Assembly (NCBI RefSeq): GCF_004331465.1
Contig: NZ_SJKB01000002.1
Coordinates: 682,001-746,000 of the forward strand
Reading direction: 5' to 3'
Source of the DNA: Kribbella pittospori
GTDB taxonomy: Bacteria; Actinomycetota; Actinomycetes; Propionibacteriales; Kribbellaceae
Length of the DNA stretch: 64,000 nucleotides
The notes below the pieces were generated by a model. That model worked only from the letters and a program-made list of their open reading frames with translations, made no database searches and had not been told where the DNA came from. This document shows, piece by piece, positions 31,915 through 41,296 of this stretch. The first letter of the stretch is position 1; each line of letters starts with the position of its first letter. Position numbers and translations under genes: made by a program.

Positions 31915-32541
31915 ATGAGCAACATGGTGACATCGGGGGCGTATCCGCTGCGCCGGACGCCGACGCAGGACCGGGCCAGCAGGCAGGTCGAACGCATCCT
32001 GGACGCGGCGTGCGCCGAGGTCGTCGCGCGCGGGTACGACGCCGCGTCGACGAGCGGGATCGCGAAGCGGGCCGAGATCGCGGTCGGCAGCGTGTACCGG
32101 TACTTCCCGGACAAGCGGAGCCTGATCCAGGCGATCGAGCGGCGGAACCAGGCGCGCTACACCGAGGCGGTCCGGGAGCGGCTGGCTGAGGTGTCGACCT
32201 GGCGGCAGGCGGTGGACGTCACGCTGGACACGTTCCGCGAGATGCACCGCACCGATCCGGGTTTCCGCGCGGTCGTCCTGAGCGGGCTCGGCGACCCGGA
32301 CCTGGAGATGCAGCCGGGCGAGTTCGACGACCAGCATGCGGGTGAGTTCGCCGAGCTCCTGTCCGTCCGCTTCGGCGCTCGCGACACCCGGGACTTCCAG
32401 CTGGCGGTCACCCTGAGCATCACGATGGGCGAGTCACTGGCTCACCTGGCCGACCGGCTGCCGGACGACGAGGCGGAGTACGTCCTGGCCCAGGGCCGGC
32501 CGGTCCTCTACAACCTGCTCGCCCCGCACCTTCCGTCCTGA
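31915..32541 (+). CDS. TetR-family transcriptional regulator
   Basis: 208 aa. HTH: RASRQVERILDAACAEVVARGYDAASTSGIAKRAEIAVGSVYRYFPDKRSL. The C-terminal ligand domain starts near residue 75 (AVDVTLDTFREMHRTDPGFRAVVLSG), like TetR_C_17 proteins. ATG 31915 or 31924 may be the start. Divergent from the PI-PLC gene, 117 nt apart, so PI-PLC/OsmC is a candidate target. Ends in a convergent terminator. Confidence 0.88.
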   Translation: MSNMVTSGAYPLRRTPTQDRASRQVERILDAACAEVVARGYDAASTSGIAKRAEIAVGSVYRYFPDKRSLIQAIERRNQARYTEAVRERLAEVSTWRQAVDVTLDTFREMHRTDPGFRAVVLSGLGDPDLEMQPGEFDDQHAGEFAELLSVRFGARDTRDFQLAVTLSITMGESLAHLADRLPDDEAEYVLAQGRPVLYNLLAPHLPS

Positions 32542-32555
32542 ACGGGAAAACCCCC

Positions 32556-32615
32556 GCTCGAGGCGAGGGAGGAAGGTGGGGCGGGAACCAGGAGCCGTAC
32601 GGCGACTCCTGGTTC
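32556..32615. terminator. convergent terminators for TetR and DUF3592-like genes
   Basis: GAACCAGGAG (32585-32594) pairs perfectly with CTCCTGGTTC (32606-32615). On the minus strand a second hairpin, CCCTCGC with GCGGGGG, runs into TTTT near 32556. Together they close both converging transcripts. Confidence 0.65.
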
Positions 32616-33022
32616 TAGGGCAGTGGAACCGGGTCCGACGACCGGGGTCCGAGCTGGGGCCAGTGGCTGACCCGGCCGGCGATGCGGGCCCGGCGCGGCG
32701 TCCGGACGTCGTAGCAGACGATGACCCGGTCGCCCTTGATGTAAGGAATCTTGCCGCCCACCGGGAACCGGCGGTGGACCTCGAAGGGTCCCTCACCGCG
32801 GCGGGTGCAGTACTCGATGGTGACCTCGGTGTACTCCGTCGGTACACCGCCGTCCAACTGGCCGCGGACCGGGCCACGAACCCGGATGACCTGACCGGCC
32901 GTCTTTTCTTCTGTACCCGAAGGGATCTCGTCCCGCCGGACTCCGGCGAGCACATCCAGCACGATGCATGCCGTGATCAGCAGCACCAAGCCGAACCCAC
33001 CGAGCACAACGATCGTCAACAT
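32615..33022 (-). CDS. small membrane-anchored protein, DUF3592-like
   Basis: 135 aa. One N-terminal membrane helix (LTIVVLGGFGLVLLITACIVLDVLAG), then a beta-rich domain: AGQVIRVRG, YTEVTIEYCTRRGEGPFEVHRRFPVGGKIPYIKGDRVIVCYD. This pattern, a variable-linker membrane anchor followed by V-x-Y-x-G-D-x-V-x-V, is the DUF3592 type. Function unknown. ATG 33022 follows GGGGGTGAG. Confidence 0.7.
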   Translation of the reverse strand: MLTIVVLGGFGLVLLITACIVLDVLAGVRRDEIPSGTEEKTAGQVIRVRGPVRGQLDGGVPTEYTEVTIEYCTRRGEGPFEVHRRFPVGGKIPYIKGDRVIVCYDVRTPRRARIAGRVSHWPQLGPRSSDPVPLP

Positions 33023-33157
33023 GGCACTCACCCCCGACGCGTCGCCCGCGCGACGCGGTCGTCGTAGTCGAACTGCCTTGTGCGGCCCTTGCCGCACAAT
33101 CGTGAGACGCCACCCGAACCCGGTCGGTTCCAGGTCAGGACATAAGAATTTGCTGAG

Positions 33158-35050
33158 TCAGTTTTCGCCCATGCCGAACTGGTACTGCGGCGGCACCGGC
33201 CGGTTGGTTCCGAGCGCCTTCTCCGCGGCGAGCCAGTAGTCCGTCAGCGGGTTGGCGCCCTCCCGAACCGTGGCCAGCTGGATGCCGTCGGCCAGCAACT
33301 CGTGCGCCTTCTGCGCATCGCCGGTGTCCAGCGCATACCTGACCCGCAACAACCTGATCCGCGGATCATCCGGAGCGCCGTCGAGCATGCGGCCGGCCCG
33401 GACCAGGTCGAGATCCAGGGCGAGCGCAACCGCCTCCGCAACCAGCGGTACCAGGTCGGGCCGCAACTCGACCGCGCGCTCGTAGTACGACAACTCCCCG
33501 GTCACGAACCCGAGATTGCGCAACGCGAACGGGTTCTCGCCGGCCTGCGTCCATGCCTCGATCGCACCGTCCCGATCACCGTCGTAATGCCGAGCGACAC
33601 CCCGGTGATACCAGACCAGCCGGTTGTCCTCCGCGTTCTCCAGCAACTCCCGCCAACTCACCAACGTCCCGTCCGGTACGTCGTCCGCCGCGGGCAACTG
33701 CCCGCCGAGCAACGGCAACCACGCACGCTCCCGCGAGGTCATCGTGTCCTCGGCGAACGGCGTACCGGCGGAGATCGACCAGCCGGTTCGCGCGAGCTCG
33801 AGCGCTCCCCAGCCCGAGCCGACAGCAAGACGCTCGACCGGTGCCGCGTCCACGACCGTCAGCCAGGCCCGCTCCCGGTCCGCGAGTGTGTCGACCACCG
33901 GGCGCAGTGCCGAGGCCGCCGCAGTGCGGGCCGTCTGCCAGTTGCCGGAATGTGCGTCCGTCTGACCCATCGACAGCCGGCCGTAGGCCTCCAGCCAGTG
34001 CCATGACGTTGCTGCGGGCAACTTCAGGTGCTCCAGCTGGGTCCGCGCCAGTCCGGCCTGGATCTCGGCGTACCCGTGTCCCTCGAGGCCCGGCGCGAGC
34101 CACTCCTGCCAGCGGCGGCCGCCGGCTCCCTCGCCCCAGACGAACAGCTTCCGCCCGCGCAGGCGGTCCGTCGACGCCTGCACGAGACCGTTGCCTTCGG
34201 CATCCACCGAGGCGATCCACGGCCGCTCGTCCGGCATCGGCTCGAAGAAGAAGTCGACCGCCCGCGGATGCCGCATCGGGTATGTCAGGTCGATGCCGTC
34301 GAACTCGGGGACGCCGATCAGATCGAGCCGCCGGCCCGGCTCCGGTGCGGCGGCGTACCCGAACCGCCAGGCCTCATCGGCCGGCACCAGCACCCGCGTC
34401 TGCGGCGACTGCTCGACCGCGATGTTCGACCACCAGTACGCCGGGACCTCGTGATCGGAAGGGTTCTGGAGACGGACCCCGACGTACAGGAACTCGGAGT
34501 CGGCCGGTAGCCAGAAGTCGAGCTGGGTGATGAGATTGCGGGTTCGTTCGAGCTCCCACAGCCGCAGGATCGGCGTACCGTCCGGGCCTTCGACGCGGGC
34601 GGCGTGCATAGGGGCGCAGGTGCCGGTCCAGTGGCCGGTGCTGCCGACGTTCCACTCGACGCCGCCGGCGAACCAGGCGTTGCGGAGGGCGAGGTTGGCG
34701 GGCTGGAAGACGGGGTTGCGGTACAGCAACTCCTGCCCGCTGGCCTTGTGGACGAGCGAGTAGAGCCGTCCGCCGAGACTGGGCAGGATGGTCGCGCGGA
34801 CGTGGTCGTTCTCCAGCACCAGCGCGGGGAAGGTCGTGTCGACCAGGTCGCGGTCGTAGCCGTCCTGGTTCAGGCACGGCAGCGTGCTGTGCAGCCGCCC
34901 GTACTGGATGTTCTCGCGCAGGTCGGGCGGGACGTCGGCCAGGTTCTGCACCTCGTGCAGCTCCTGATGACTGCGCAACGGTGCGAGCGGGTTCTCCGCT
35001 CCGAGCGAGGCGGCGGGCAGTACGAGGTCGTGCGCGGAAAGGATCGTCAC
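33158..35050 (-). CDS. DUF5107 domain protein with TPR-like C-terminal half
   Basis: 630 aa, cytosolic. The N-terminal half is a galactose-mutarotase-like beta-sandwich of the DUF5107 family (LVLENDHVRATILPSLGGRLYSLVHKASGQELLYRNPVFQPANLALRNAWFAGGVEWNVGSTG, a conserved landmark; WWSNIAVEQ). The C-terminal half is helical with TPR character (RLVWYHRGVARHYDGDRDGAIEAWTQAGENPFALRNLGFV). Related proteins accompany glycan-degrading genes, suggesting carbohydrate binding. GTG 35050 has AAGGA upstream. Divergent from the FAD dehydrogenase gene. Confidence 0.83.
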   Translation of the reverse strand: MTILSAHDLVLPAASLGAENPLAPLRSHQELHEVQNLADVPPDLRENIQYGRLHSTLPCLNQDGYDRDLVDTTFPALVLENDHVRATILPSLGGRLYSLVHKASGQELLYRNPVFQPANLALRNAWFAGGVEWNVGSTGHWTGTCAPMHAARVEGPDGTPILRLWELERTRNLITQLDFWLPADSEFLYVGVRLQNPSDHEVPAYWWSNIAVEQSPQTRVLVPADEAWRFGYAAAPEPGRRLDLIGVPEFDGIDLTYPMRHPRAVDFFFEPMPDERPWIASVDAEGNGLVQASTDRLRGRKLFVWGEGAGGRRWQEWLAPGLEGHGYAEIQAGLARTQLEHLKLPAATSWHWLEAYGRLSMGQTDAHSGNWQTARTAAASALRPVVDTLADRERAWLTVVDAAPVERLAVGSGWGALELARTGWSISAGTPFAEDTMTSRERAWLPLLGGQLPAADDVPDGTLVSWRELLENAEDNRLVWYHRGVARHYDGDRDGAIEAWTQAGENPFALRNLGFVTGELSYYERAVELRPDLVPLVAEAVALALDLDLVRAGRMLDGAPDDPRIRLLRVRYALDTGDAQKAHELLADGIQLATVREGANPLTDYWLAAEKALGTNRPVPPQYQFGMGEN

Positions 35051-35104
35051 GGCGCTAATCCTTGCAAGTCTGCGCAGGTCCGTCCATCGCCTTCGGTTGT
35101 CCGC

Positions 35105-35127
35105 TATACATGGACCACCGATCGGTG
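35105..35127. promoter_or_regulatory. TATACA box and perfect palindrome before the FAD dehydrogenase
   Basis: TATACA at 35105-35110 and, five bases downstream, the 12-nt palindrome CACCGATCGGTG (35116-35127). The palindrome would lie at the transcription start, a typical repressor site. The regulator is not identified. Confidence 0.45.
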
Positions 35128-35138
35128 AGGGGACAGTG

Positions 35139-36794
35139 ATGGACGCGGATGTGATCGTCGTCGGGGCGGGTCTGGCCGGGCTGGCCGCGACCGCCGAACT
35201 GGCCGACGCGGGCCGGAAGGTGCTGCTGCTGGACCAGGAGCCGGAGGCCTCATTCGGCGGCCAGGCGTTCTGGTCGTTCGGCGGCCTGCTGTTCGTCGAC
35301 TCCCCCGAGCAACGCCGGATGGGCATCAAGGACTCGCGCGATCTCGCGCTGCAGGACTGGCTCGGCTCGGCCGGGTTCGACCGCCTGGACGACGAGGACA
35401 AGTGGGCCCGGCAATGGGCCGAGGCGTACGTCGACTTCGCCGCCGGCGAGAAGCGTCCGTGGCTGCATGCCCAGGGAGTTCGGTTCTTCCCGGTGGTGGG
35501 GTGGGCCGAGCGTGGCGGCTACAACGCGGACGGGCACGGGAACTCGGTGCCCCGCTTCCACATCACCTGGGGCACCGGGCCCGGTCTGGTCGCGCCGTTC
35601 GAGCGCCGCGTCCGCGAAGCCGAGGCCAAGGGCCTGGTGGAGATCCGGTTCCGGCATCGGGTGGACGAGTTGACCGTCACCGCCGGCGTGGTCGACGGAG
35701 TCGCGGGCAAGGTGCTCGAGCCGAGCGGTGTCGCGCGTGGGGTCGCCAGTTCGCGGGTCGAGGTCGGTGACTTCAATCTGACCGCGCAGGCCGTAATCGT
35801 CACCTCCGGCGGCATCGGCGGCAACCACGACCTGGTCCGCTCGCAGTGGCCGAAGCGGATGGGTGAGCCACCGAAGCGGATGATCAGCGGCGTCCCCGCG
35901 TATGTCGACGGCCGGATGCTCGCGATCACCGAGCAAGCCGGCGGCCGGTACGTGAACCGCGACCGGATGTGGCACTACACCGAGGGCATCCAGAACTGGG
36001 ACCCGATCTGGCCGATGCACGGCATCCGGATCCTGCCCGGACCGTCGTCGCTGTGGTTCGACGCGACCGGCAAGCGACTGCCCGTGCCGCTGTTCCCCGG
36101 GTTCGACACTCTCGGCACGCTGGAGCACATCATGCGGACCGGGTACGACTACACCTGGTTCGTGCTCACCCAGAAGATCATCGAGAAGGAGTTCGCCCTC
36201 TCCGGCCAGGAGCAGAACCCGGACCTGACCGGCAAGGACATCAAGGGTGTGCTCGGCCGGGCCCGCGGCGGCGCGACCGCGCCGGTGCAGGCGTTCATGG
36301 ACAAAGGCGCCGACTTCATCGTCCGGGGCAACCTGCCCGATCTGGTCCGCGGCATGAACGACCTGACCGGCGACAAACTGATCGACCTCGACGACCTGGA
36401 GCGCCAGATCGTCGCGCGAGACCGCGAGCTGACCAACACGTTCACCAAGGACCTCCAGATCACCGCGCTGCGCGGCGCCCGGCACTACCGCGGCGACAAA
36501 CTGATCCGGGTCGCGTCGCCGCACCGGATCCTCGACCCGAAGGCCGGCCCGCTGATCGCCGTACGGCTGAACATCCTGACCCGCAAGTCCCTCGGCGGTC
36601 TGCAGACCGACCTGGATTCCCGCGTACTGCGCACCGACGGTACGCCGCTGCCCGGTGTGTACGCGGCGGGCGAGGTGGCCGGCTTCGGTGGCGGCGGCAT
36701 CCATGGCTACCGATCGCTTGAGGGCACGTTCGTCGGCGGCTGCCTCTTCACCGGACGTACGGCGGGACGCGCGGCAGCCAAAGCGGTGTCGTAG
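35139..36794 (+). CDS. FAD-binding dehydrogenase (fumarate reductase/KstD-like fold)
   Basis: 551 aa. N-terminal FAD motif DVIVVGAGLAGLAATAELADAGRKVLLLDQE, then AFWSFGGLLFVDSPEQRRMGI, and the C-terminal FAD-binding signature GVYAAGEVAGFGGGGIHGYRSLEGTFVGGCLFTGRTAG. It matches the actinobacterial FAD-binding dehydrogenases related to mycobacterial Rv0785, in the flavoprotein fold shared by fumarate reductases and 3-ketosteroid dehydrogenases. Substrate unknown. ATG 35139 has GGGGA upstream. Confidence 0.9.
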   Translation: MDADVIVVGAGLAGLAATAELADAGRKVLLLDQEPEASFGGQAFWSFGGLLFVDSPEQRRMGIKDSRDLALQDWLGSAGFDRLDDEDKWARQWAEAYVDFAAGEKRPWLHAQGVRFFPVVGWAERGGYNADGHGNSVPRFHITWGTGPGLVAPFERRVREAEAKGLVEIRFRHRVDELTVTAGVVDGVAGKVLEPSGVARGVASSRVEVGDFNLTAQAVIVTSGGIGGNHDLVRSQWPKRMGEPPKRMISGVPAYVDGRMLAITEQAGGRYVNRDRMWHYTEGIQNWDPIWPMHGIRILPGPSSLWFDATGKRLPVPLFPGFDTLGTLEHIMRTGYDYTWFVLTQKIIEKEFALSGQEQNPDLTGKDIKGVLGRARGGATAPVQAFMDKGADFIVRGNLPDLVRGMNDLTGDKLIDLDDLERQIVARDRELTNTFTKDLQITALRGARHYRGDKLIRVASPHRILDPKAGPLIAVRLNILTRKSLGGLQTDLDSRVLRTDGTPLPGVYAAGEVAGFGGGGIHGYRSLEGTFVGGCLFTGRTAGRAAAKAVS

Positions 36795-36857
36795 GAGACC
36801 ATCCGGAGGCGCACGGTTGTGTGCTCCGACCCTCTGTCTGGCGAAGGAGGCGACTTC

Positions 36858-36869
36858 TAGCGTGACGCC
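36858..36869 (+). promoter_or_regulatory. leaderless promoter of the secreted hydrolase
   Basis: TAGCGT at 36858-36863, six bases, then ATG 36870. The same hexamer stands before the starts at 26497 and 43146. Confidence 0.5.
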
Positions 36870-38033
36870 ATGCGCCGCCTCGCGTTGTTCTCAGCCGTCC
36901 TGCTGCTCGCCGGTATGACCGTGCCGGCCAGCGCCCATCGTCCGGTCCGGGTTCCCGGTTCCCAGCACCAGGAAGTCGCCCGTCTCGCCGACCTGACCAC
37001 CACTGGGACCGTGGCCTCCGGTCACACCAACCCGGCCGACTACGCGGGTCTCACCCACGCGGGACTGCCGTCGCCATCGGGCATTCCCGGCGTCCAGATC
37101 GACGGGTACTTCCCGGACAACTCGCGCACGAACACCAACCACGGCTGGAATCACGACTCCCAGTTCGTCGTCCGGCTGCCGGATCGGTGGAACGGCGGCC
37201 TGGTCGTCTCCGGGTCGCCCGGCGTACGAGCGCAGTACGCGAATGACAAGGCGATCTCGGACTACGTGCTCTCGCTGGGGTACGCGTTCGCGGCGACGGA
37301 CAAGGGCAACACCGGCGCCGAGTTCTACACCGACGGAGTGCGGCCGGGTGACGCGATCGTCGAGTGGAACCTGCGGATGACGCAGCTGACCCGAGCCGCC
37401 CGGGCGACAGTCGGCCAGTACTACGACCGCGCGCCGCGCGAGGTGGTTGCCGCAGGCATCTCGAACGGCGGCTACCTGGTCCGCTGGCAGCTCGAGAACC
37501 ATCCCGACCTCTATACCCGGGGCGTTGACCTAGAAGGAACGCTGTGGACCGTGAACGGACCGAACCTGTTCACGTTCCTGCCGCCGGCCATCAGGGGCTA
37601 CGAGCAACAATCTCCGGAGCTGATCACCGGTGCCGGCTTCGATCCGAAGTCCGACTTCCTGTGGGACTACCACTACACGGTCTACTGGAAGCTGACTCAA
37701 CGGATCTACGCCGCCGAGCTCGATCCGTCGTACACCGGCACTGAAGCCGACTACGACTACGCGCGCCGGCCTGAAGCACGCAAGGCGATCCGGCGGATCG
37801 CGCTGACCGGCCGGATCGGCAAGCGACTGGTCACGATCCAGGGCACCTACGACAGTCTGCTCCCGATCACCCAGGACTCGGACGTGTACGCCGCGATGGC
37901 CCGCCGGACCGGATTGCACACGTACCTGCGGGTCGAGGCGGGCAACCATGTCGACGGTCTCGTCGACGCCCACCCCGACCAGCTGGTACCACTCGTGCCC
38001 TTGCTGCAGCAGGCGATCAGAACACCATCGTGA
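36870..38033 (+). CDS. secreted alpha/beta hydrolase (tannase or hydroxybutyrate-oligomer hydrolase-like)
   Basis: 387 aa. Signal peptide of about 22 residues (LFSAVLLLAGMTVPASA). The nucleophile elbow is AAGISNGGYLVRW; a likely acid is Asp in IQGTYDSLLP and the His is in EAGNHVDGLVDAHP. DKGNTGAEFYTDG and NLRMTQLTRAARATVGQYYDRAPREVVAAG resemble tannase/feruloyl esterase and oligomer hydrolase enzymes, though the lid region is shorter. Acts outside the cell on an unknown ester. Its last 17 nt overlap the convergent RIO kinase gene. Confidence 0.78.
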   Translation: MRRLALFSAVLLLAGMTVPASAHRPVRVPGSQHQEVARLADLTTTGTVASGHTNPADYAGLTHAGLPSPSGIPGVQIDGYFPDNSRTNTNHGWNHDSQFVVRLPDRWNGGLVVSGSPGVRAQYANDKAISDYVLSLGYAFAATDKGNTGAEFYTDGVRPGDAIVEWNLRMTQLTRAARATVGQYYDRAPREVVAAGISNGGYLVRWQLENHPDLYTRGVDLEGTLWTVNGPNLFTFLPPAIRGYEQQSPELITGAGFDPKSDFLWDYHYTVYWKLTQRIYAAELDPSYTGTEADYDYARRPEARKAIRRIALTGRIGKRLVTIQGTYDSLLPITQDSDVYAAMARRTGLHTYLRVEAGNHVDGLVDAHPDQLVPLVPLLQQAIRTPS

Positions 38034-38955
38034 GCAGGTCGGCGAACAGTTCCTGTTCGTCGATCTCGAGCCCGCGGTTGGTGAACCAGGTCGCCATGTT
38101 GTGGCAGTCGCGCAGCAGGAAGTCCATGCCCTTCGGATTGCCGACGATGTCGATCACCTGGGGCAGGTCGATCATCACGATCCGGTCCCCCTGGGCGAGG
38201 ACGTTGTACGGCGACAGGTCTCCGTGGGCCAAACCCGCCCTGGCCAACTCGCGCATCCCGTCGCGGACCTGCTCGAAGTACTGCCCGAGCAGGTCCTTGG
38301 ACGGCCGGACCTGGGCGAGCCGTGGGGCCGCCCCGCCTTCACCGTCGTCGATGAACTCCATCAGTAACTCGGTGCCGTCGATCTGGACCGGGTACGGCAC
38401 CGGGACGCCCGCCTTCCACAACTGACAGAGCGCACCCCACTCCATGCCCGCCCACTGCCCGGCGGCGACGTTGCGACCGTGTGAGGTCTTCTTCGCCAGC
38501 GCGCGGGTGTCGCGGCTGTTGCGGGTACGGCGCCCTTCGACGTACGCCGTACTGCGGTGGAAGGACCGGTGTTCCTCGGTGCGGTACCGCTTCGCGGCGA
38601 GCAGCGAGGAACGGGCCGGGTTGGCGCCGATGGCTTCGACGGCCCGCTCGACCAGGAAGACGTCGGCTTCCTTGCCGGTTTTGAGGACGCCGAGCTCGGT
38701 GTCGATCGCCGCCTGTTCCGTCACTACCCACGAGGGGCGTGGTTCCGGGCCGCGAGAACCGCGCTCGACGTCCAGCCAGGTGGACCAGCGCTGATCCGGG
38801 CCCAGCTGCTCGTCGACTTCCTGAAAGCGGAAGACGAACGCGTCGGCCGGATCAGGTTCGGACTCGTCGCCGGTGAACTGCGCCCAGCGGGAGTCGAGGT
38901 CGGAAAGGTTATCGGTGAGATCTTGCTCGGTGGTGCGAAAGACGTCGGAAGACAT
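38017..38955 (-). CDS. RIO-family serine kinase
   Basis: 312 aa. A short acidic N-terminus precedes an RIO kinase core: LKTGKEADVFLVERA (ATP loop), LLAAKRYRTEEHRSFHR (lysine), LARAGLAHGDLSPYNVL (catalytic Asp/Asn) and RIVMIDLPQVID (metal-binding Asp). Bacterial RIO proteins are poorly understood; eukaryotic ones act in ribosome maturation. ATG 38955 has AGGAG upstream. Single gene, convergent with the secreted hydrolase. Confidence 0.9.
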   Translation of the reverse strand: MSSDVFRTTEQDLTDNLSDLDSRWAQFTGDESEPDPADAFVFRFQEVDEQLGPDQRWSTWLDVERGSRGPEPRPSWVVTEQAAIDTELGVLKTGKEADVFLVERAVEAIGANPARSSLLAAKRYRTEEHRSFHRSTAYVEGRRTRNSRDTRALAKKTSHGRNVAAGQWAGMEWGALCQLWKAGVPVPYPVQIDGTELLMEFIDDGEGGAAPRLAQVRPSKDLLGQYFEQVRDGMRELARAGLAHGDLSPYNVLAQGDRIVMIDLPQVIDIVGNPKGMDFLLRDCHNMATWFTNRGLEIDEQELFADLLTMVF

Positions 38956-39104
38956 CCGGTGTGCTCCTGAACTGTGAGGTGAGACTGATGCGGACATGCC
39001 GCAGCACAGTGATGGCCATCCGTCAGCCCTCCCTAGGTCCAGGCAGCGTTCGTCGCCGCACAGTTGCTTCAGGATGCACGCCCGCTCCGAGACGCGCAAC
39101 GCAT

Positions 39105-39830
39105 TTACCGGAACTGCGATCTGGCGGTCGGACGCAGCCGCAGCTCCTGGGCAGGCGCGGCCGAGCGGCAGACCAGTTCCGGCAGCACCTGCCGCTGCCA
39201 GACCGTCGACGCCTCGAGCCGCCGGCGATGCTCGTCGTACGCCGCGTCGTCCGGGAAGCGGGCGAACCAGGCCAGCACGATCTCATCCCGCAACGGCAGT
39301 CCAGGAAAGTTGTTCTCGGCAACCAAGGTCTCGAAGACGGCGACCGGCTCCGCGCCGGTGGCGGTCAGGGCCGGTACGGCGTGATCGGTGAAGAACTCGA
39401 CGAAGCCGTCATCGGCTGCACCCCGGTGATAGACGGCTCCGGCGACGACCGAGTCGGGGACGTCCGTCGTACCTCGCGCTGCTCGGGGTGAGCCCGGCCG
39501 GGGATAGGCGGCGCCGAGGTGCGCGGGCCTGAGCAGGAGCGCGTTGTCGGAGTCGATCATGGTCCGGTTCGCGGTGGCGGCGTGCTCGCGCCAGATCGGC
39601 CCGTAGTAGAAGGCGTTCAGCGCGTCGGCGCGGGTCGGCATGTCGGGGAAACCGCGGAGCCAGACGAACCGGTCCGGCTCGTCGAGGTCGCGGAACTGGC
39701 CGACGATGTGCATCCCCGTCGCTTCCTGCCCCTCGACGAAATACTCGTCGAAGACCTCGATCAGGGTGTCGCGCTCGCCGGGATGCAGGGTGTACTGCCG
39801 CAGGTCCACCACGGCGCAACAGTCGTCCAT
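39105..39830 (-). CDS. NIPSNAP-family protein
   Basis: 241 aa with two NIPSNAP-like ferredoxin-fold repeats: VVDLRQYTLHPGERDTLIEVFDEYFVEGQEATGM in the first and AGAVYHRGAADDGFVEFFTDHAVPALTATGAEPV in the second. Small dimeric fold; role in bacteria unknown, sometimes linked to degradation of aromatic compounds. ATG 39830 is chosen because homologues start near VDLRQY; 39881 would add 17 residues. It lies just downstream of the MocR gene on the same strand. Confidence 0.82.
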   Translation of the reverse strand: MDDCCAVVDLRQYTLHPGERDTLIEVFDEYFVEGQEATGMHIVGQFRDLDEPDRFVWLRGFPDMPTRADALNAFYYGPIWREHAATANRTMIDSDNALLLRPAHLGAAYPRPGSPRAARGTTDVPDSVVAGAVYHRGAADDGFVEFFTDHAVPALTATGAEPVAVFETLVAENNFPGLPLRDEIVLAWFARFPDDAAYDEHRRRLEASTVWQRQVLPELVCRSAAPAQELRLRPTARSQFR

Positions 39831-39851
39831 GGGTCCAGTCCAGCACCGAAA

Positions 39852-39870
39852 CCTGACAGATCCTGTCAGG
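39852..39870. terminator. 8-bp palindrome between MocR and NIPSNAP genes
   Basis: CCTGACAG-ATC-CTGTCAGG. It overlaps the MocR stop codon and lies 22 nt before the NIPSNAP start. It may be a weak terminator or an operator for the NIPSNAP gene. Confidence 0.4.
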
Positions 39871-41296
39871 CTTCGGCGCACGCCCGTACCGCGGCGTCGA
39901 GCCGTTCGGCCCCACGCACGATCTCGTCGACGGACGCCGTACCCGCATAGCTGAGCCGAAGGTGCCCGGTCGGCCCGCCTGGCAGGTAGAAGCTGCGCCC
40001 CGGACTGACGGACACGCCTTGGCGAAGCGCCTCGGCCACGACCAGGTCGTCCCGCAACCCGTCAGGCAGGGATGTCCAGACGTGATATCCGCCGGGCCGG
40101 ACCGCGTGAACCGTCAGATGCGGACACCGCTCCGCCAGGCTCTGCGTCAGCGTCTCCCGCCGATCCCGCAACGCTGCTGCCAGCCGACGCAAATGAGTCG
40201 CGTAGGAAGGCGAAGTCATCAACTCGAGCGCCGCCTCCTGCATCGGTCTGGGCACAAAGAAGCTGTTCACCACATGGCTGTCCCGCAGCCGTGCGTACGC
40301 CGGGCCGCGCGCGGTCACGGCGGAGACGCGCAGGCTCGGTGACGTGGGTTTGGTCAACGACCGGATGTGGACGACGTGGCCGTCCGGATCGTCCGCAGCC
40401 AGCGGTTGCGGCAGATCGGGAGCATCTTCGTGCACCAACCGCCGAGTGAAGTCGTCCTCGATGACGAAGGCTCCAGCCGCCCGTACGGCGTCCATCAGCC
40501 GGGCACGCCGAGCCGCCGCGAGCACGGCGCCGGTCGGGTTCTGGAAGAGCGGCTGACACACCAGCACCCGCGCACCGGAACTCGCGAACGCCTCCGCGAG
40601 CAACTCGACTCGCAGACCATCCACATCGAGCGGCACCGGCACGCAGCGGAGTCCCGCCGCCTCAGCAGCAGCCAGAGTCCCCGCGTACGTCGGTGATTCC
40701 ACGACTACTGCCTGACCTGGATCGGTCAGAGCCCTTAGCGCGGTGACCAAGGCGGTCTGGCCACCCGAACTGATCAGCACGTCATTGGCACTGATCGGAC
40801 CCTCGCGGCCACCGATGTCCGCCGCGAACCAGGCCCGGAGTTCGGGGATCCCCTCGGCCGGCGAGCGGGTCCACGTGCCTGGTCGGCGGCCCGATCGTCC
40901 CATCGCATCGGCCAGTGCCTTGCTCGGCTGGAGCGATTCATGCAGGTAGCCGACCGAAAGATCCACCACCCCATCCGGAGGCGTCGACAACATCCCCAGC
41001 ATCGCCGTGGTCTTGGGACGCCGATGGTTCTCGAGAGCGCTGTCCTGCCAGGAGACATCCGCCTGAGCGACTCTCCGGCGCTGTGCTCGGTCGCTGACGA
41101 AGACCCCTGATCCCGGACGCGAGCTGACAAGCCCCTCGGCCATCAGCACAGTGACCGCTCGCGACAGAGTGACCGGGCTGATTCCCCAACGCCGGACCAA
41201 CGTGCGGCTGGACGGCAGCCGGCCGCCCGGGCCGGCAGCGGTGACCTCCGCCCGCATCCGCCCGACGACAACAGCCAGACTGCTATCGTTGTCCAT
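39866..41296 (-). CDS. MocR-type regulator (GntR HTH fused to class I aminotransferase)
   Basis: 476 aa. GntR winged helix at residues 1-70 (LPSSRTLVRRWGISPVTLSRAVTVLMAEGLVSSRPGSGVFV), then a fold-type I aminotransferase domain with LISSGGQTALVTALRAL, CQPLFQNPTGAVL, VIEDDF and SLTKPTSPSLRVS, where the Lys is the PLP anchor. MocR proteins sense PLP or amino-acid-derived ligands. The start codon at 41296 overlaps that of the divergent EamA gene, so the two are controlled from the same site. Confidence 0.92.
   Translation of the reverse strand: MDNDSSLAVVVGRMRAEVTAAGPGGRLPSSRTLVRRWGISPVTLSRAVTVLMAEGLVSSRPGSGVFVSDRAQRRRVAQADVSWQDSALENHRRPKTTAMLGMLSTPPDGVVDLSVGYLHESLQPSKALADAMGRSGRRPGTWTRSPAEGIPELRAWFAADIGGREGPISANDVLISSGGQTALVTALRALTDPGQAVVVESPTYAGTLAAAEAAGLRCVPVPLDVDGLRVELLAEAFASSGARVLVCQPLFQNPTGAVLAAARRARLMDAVRAAGAFVIEDDFTRRLVHEDAPDLPQPLAADDPDGHVVHIRSLTKPTSPSLRVSAVTARGPAYARLRDSHVVNSFFVPRPMQEAALELMTSPSYATHLRRLAAALRDRRETLTQSLAERCPHLTVHAVRPGGYHVWTSLPDGLRDDLVVAEALRQGVSVSPGRSFYLPGGPTGHLRLSYAGTASVDEIVRGAERLDAAVRACAEA

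Noticed and set aside
33158..35401. 747-codon version of the DUF5107 gene
   Set aside because: The first about 117 codons lie upstream of a GTG with a ribosome site, cross the divergent promoter and do not resemble the family.
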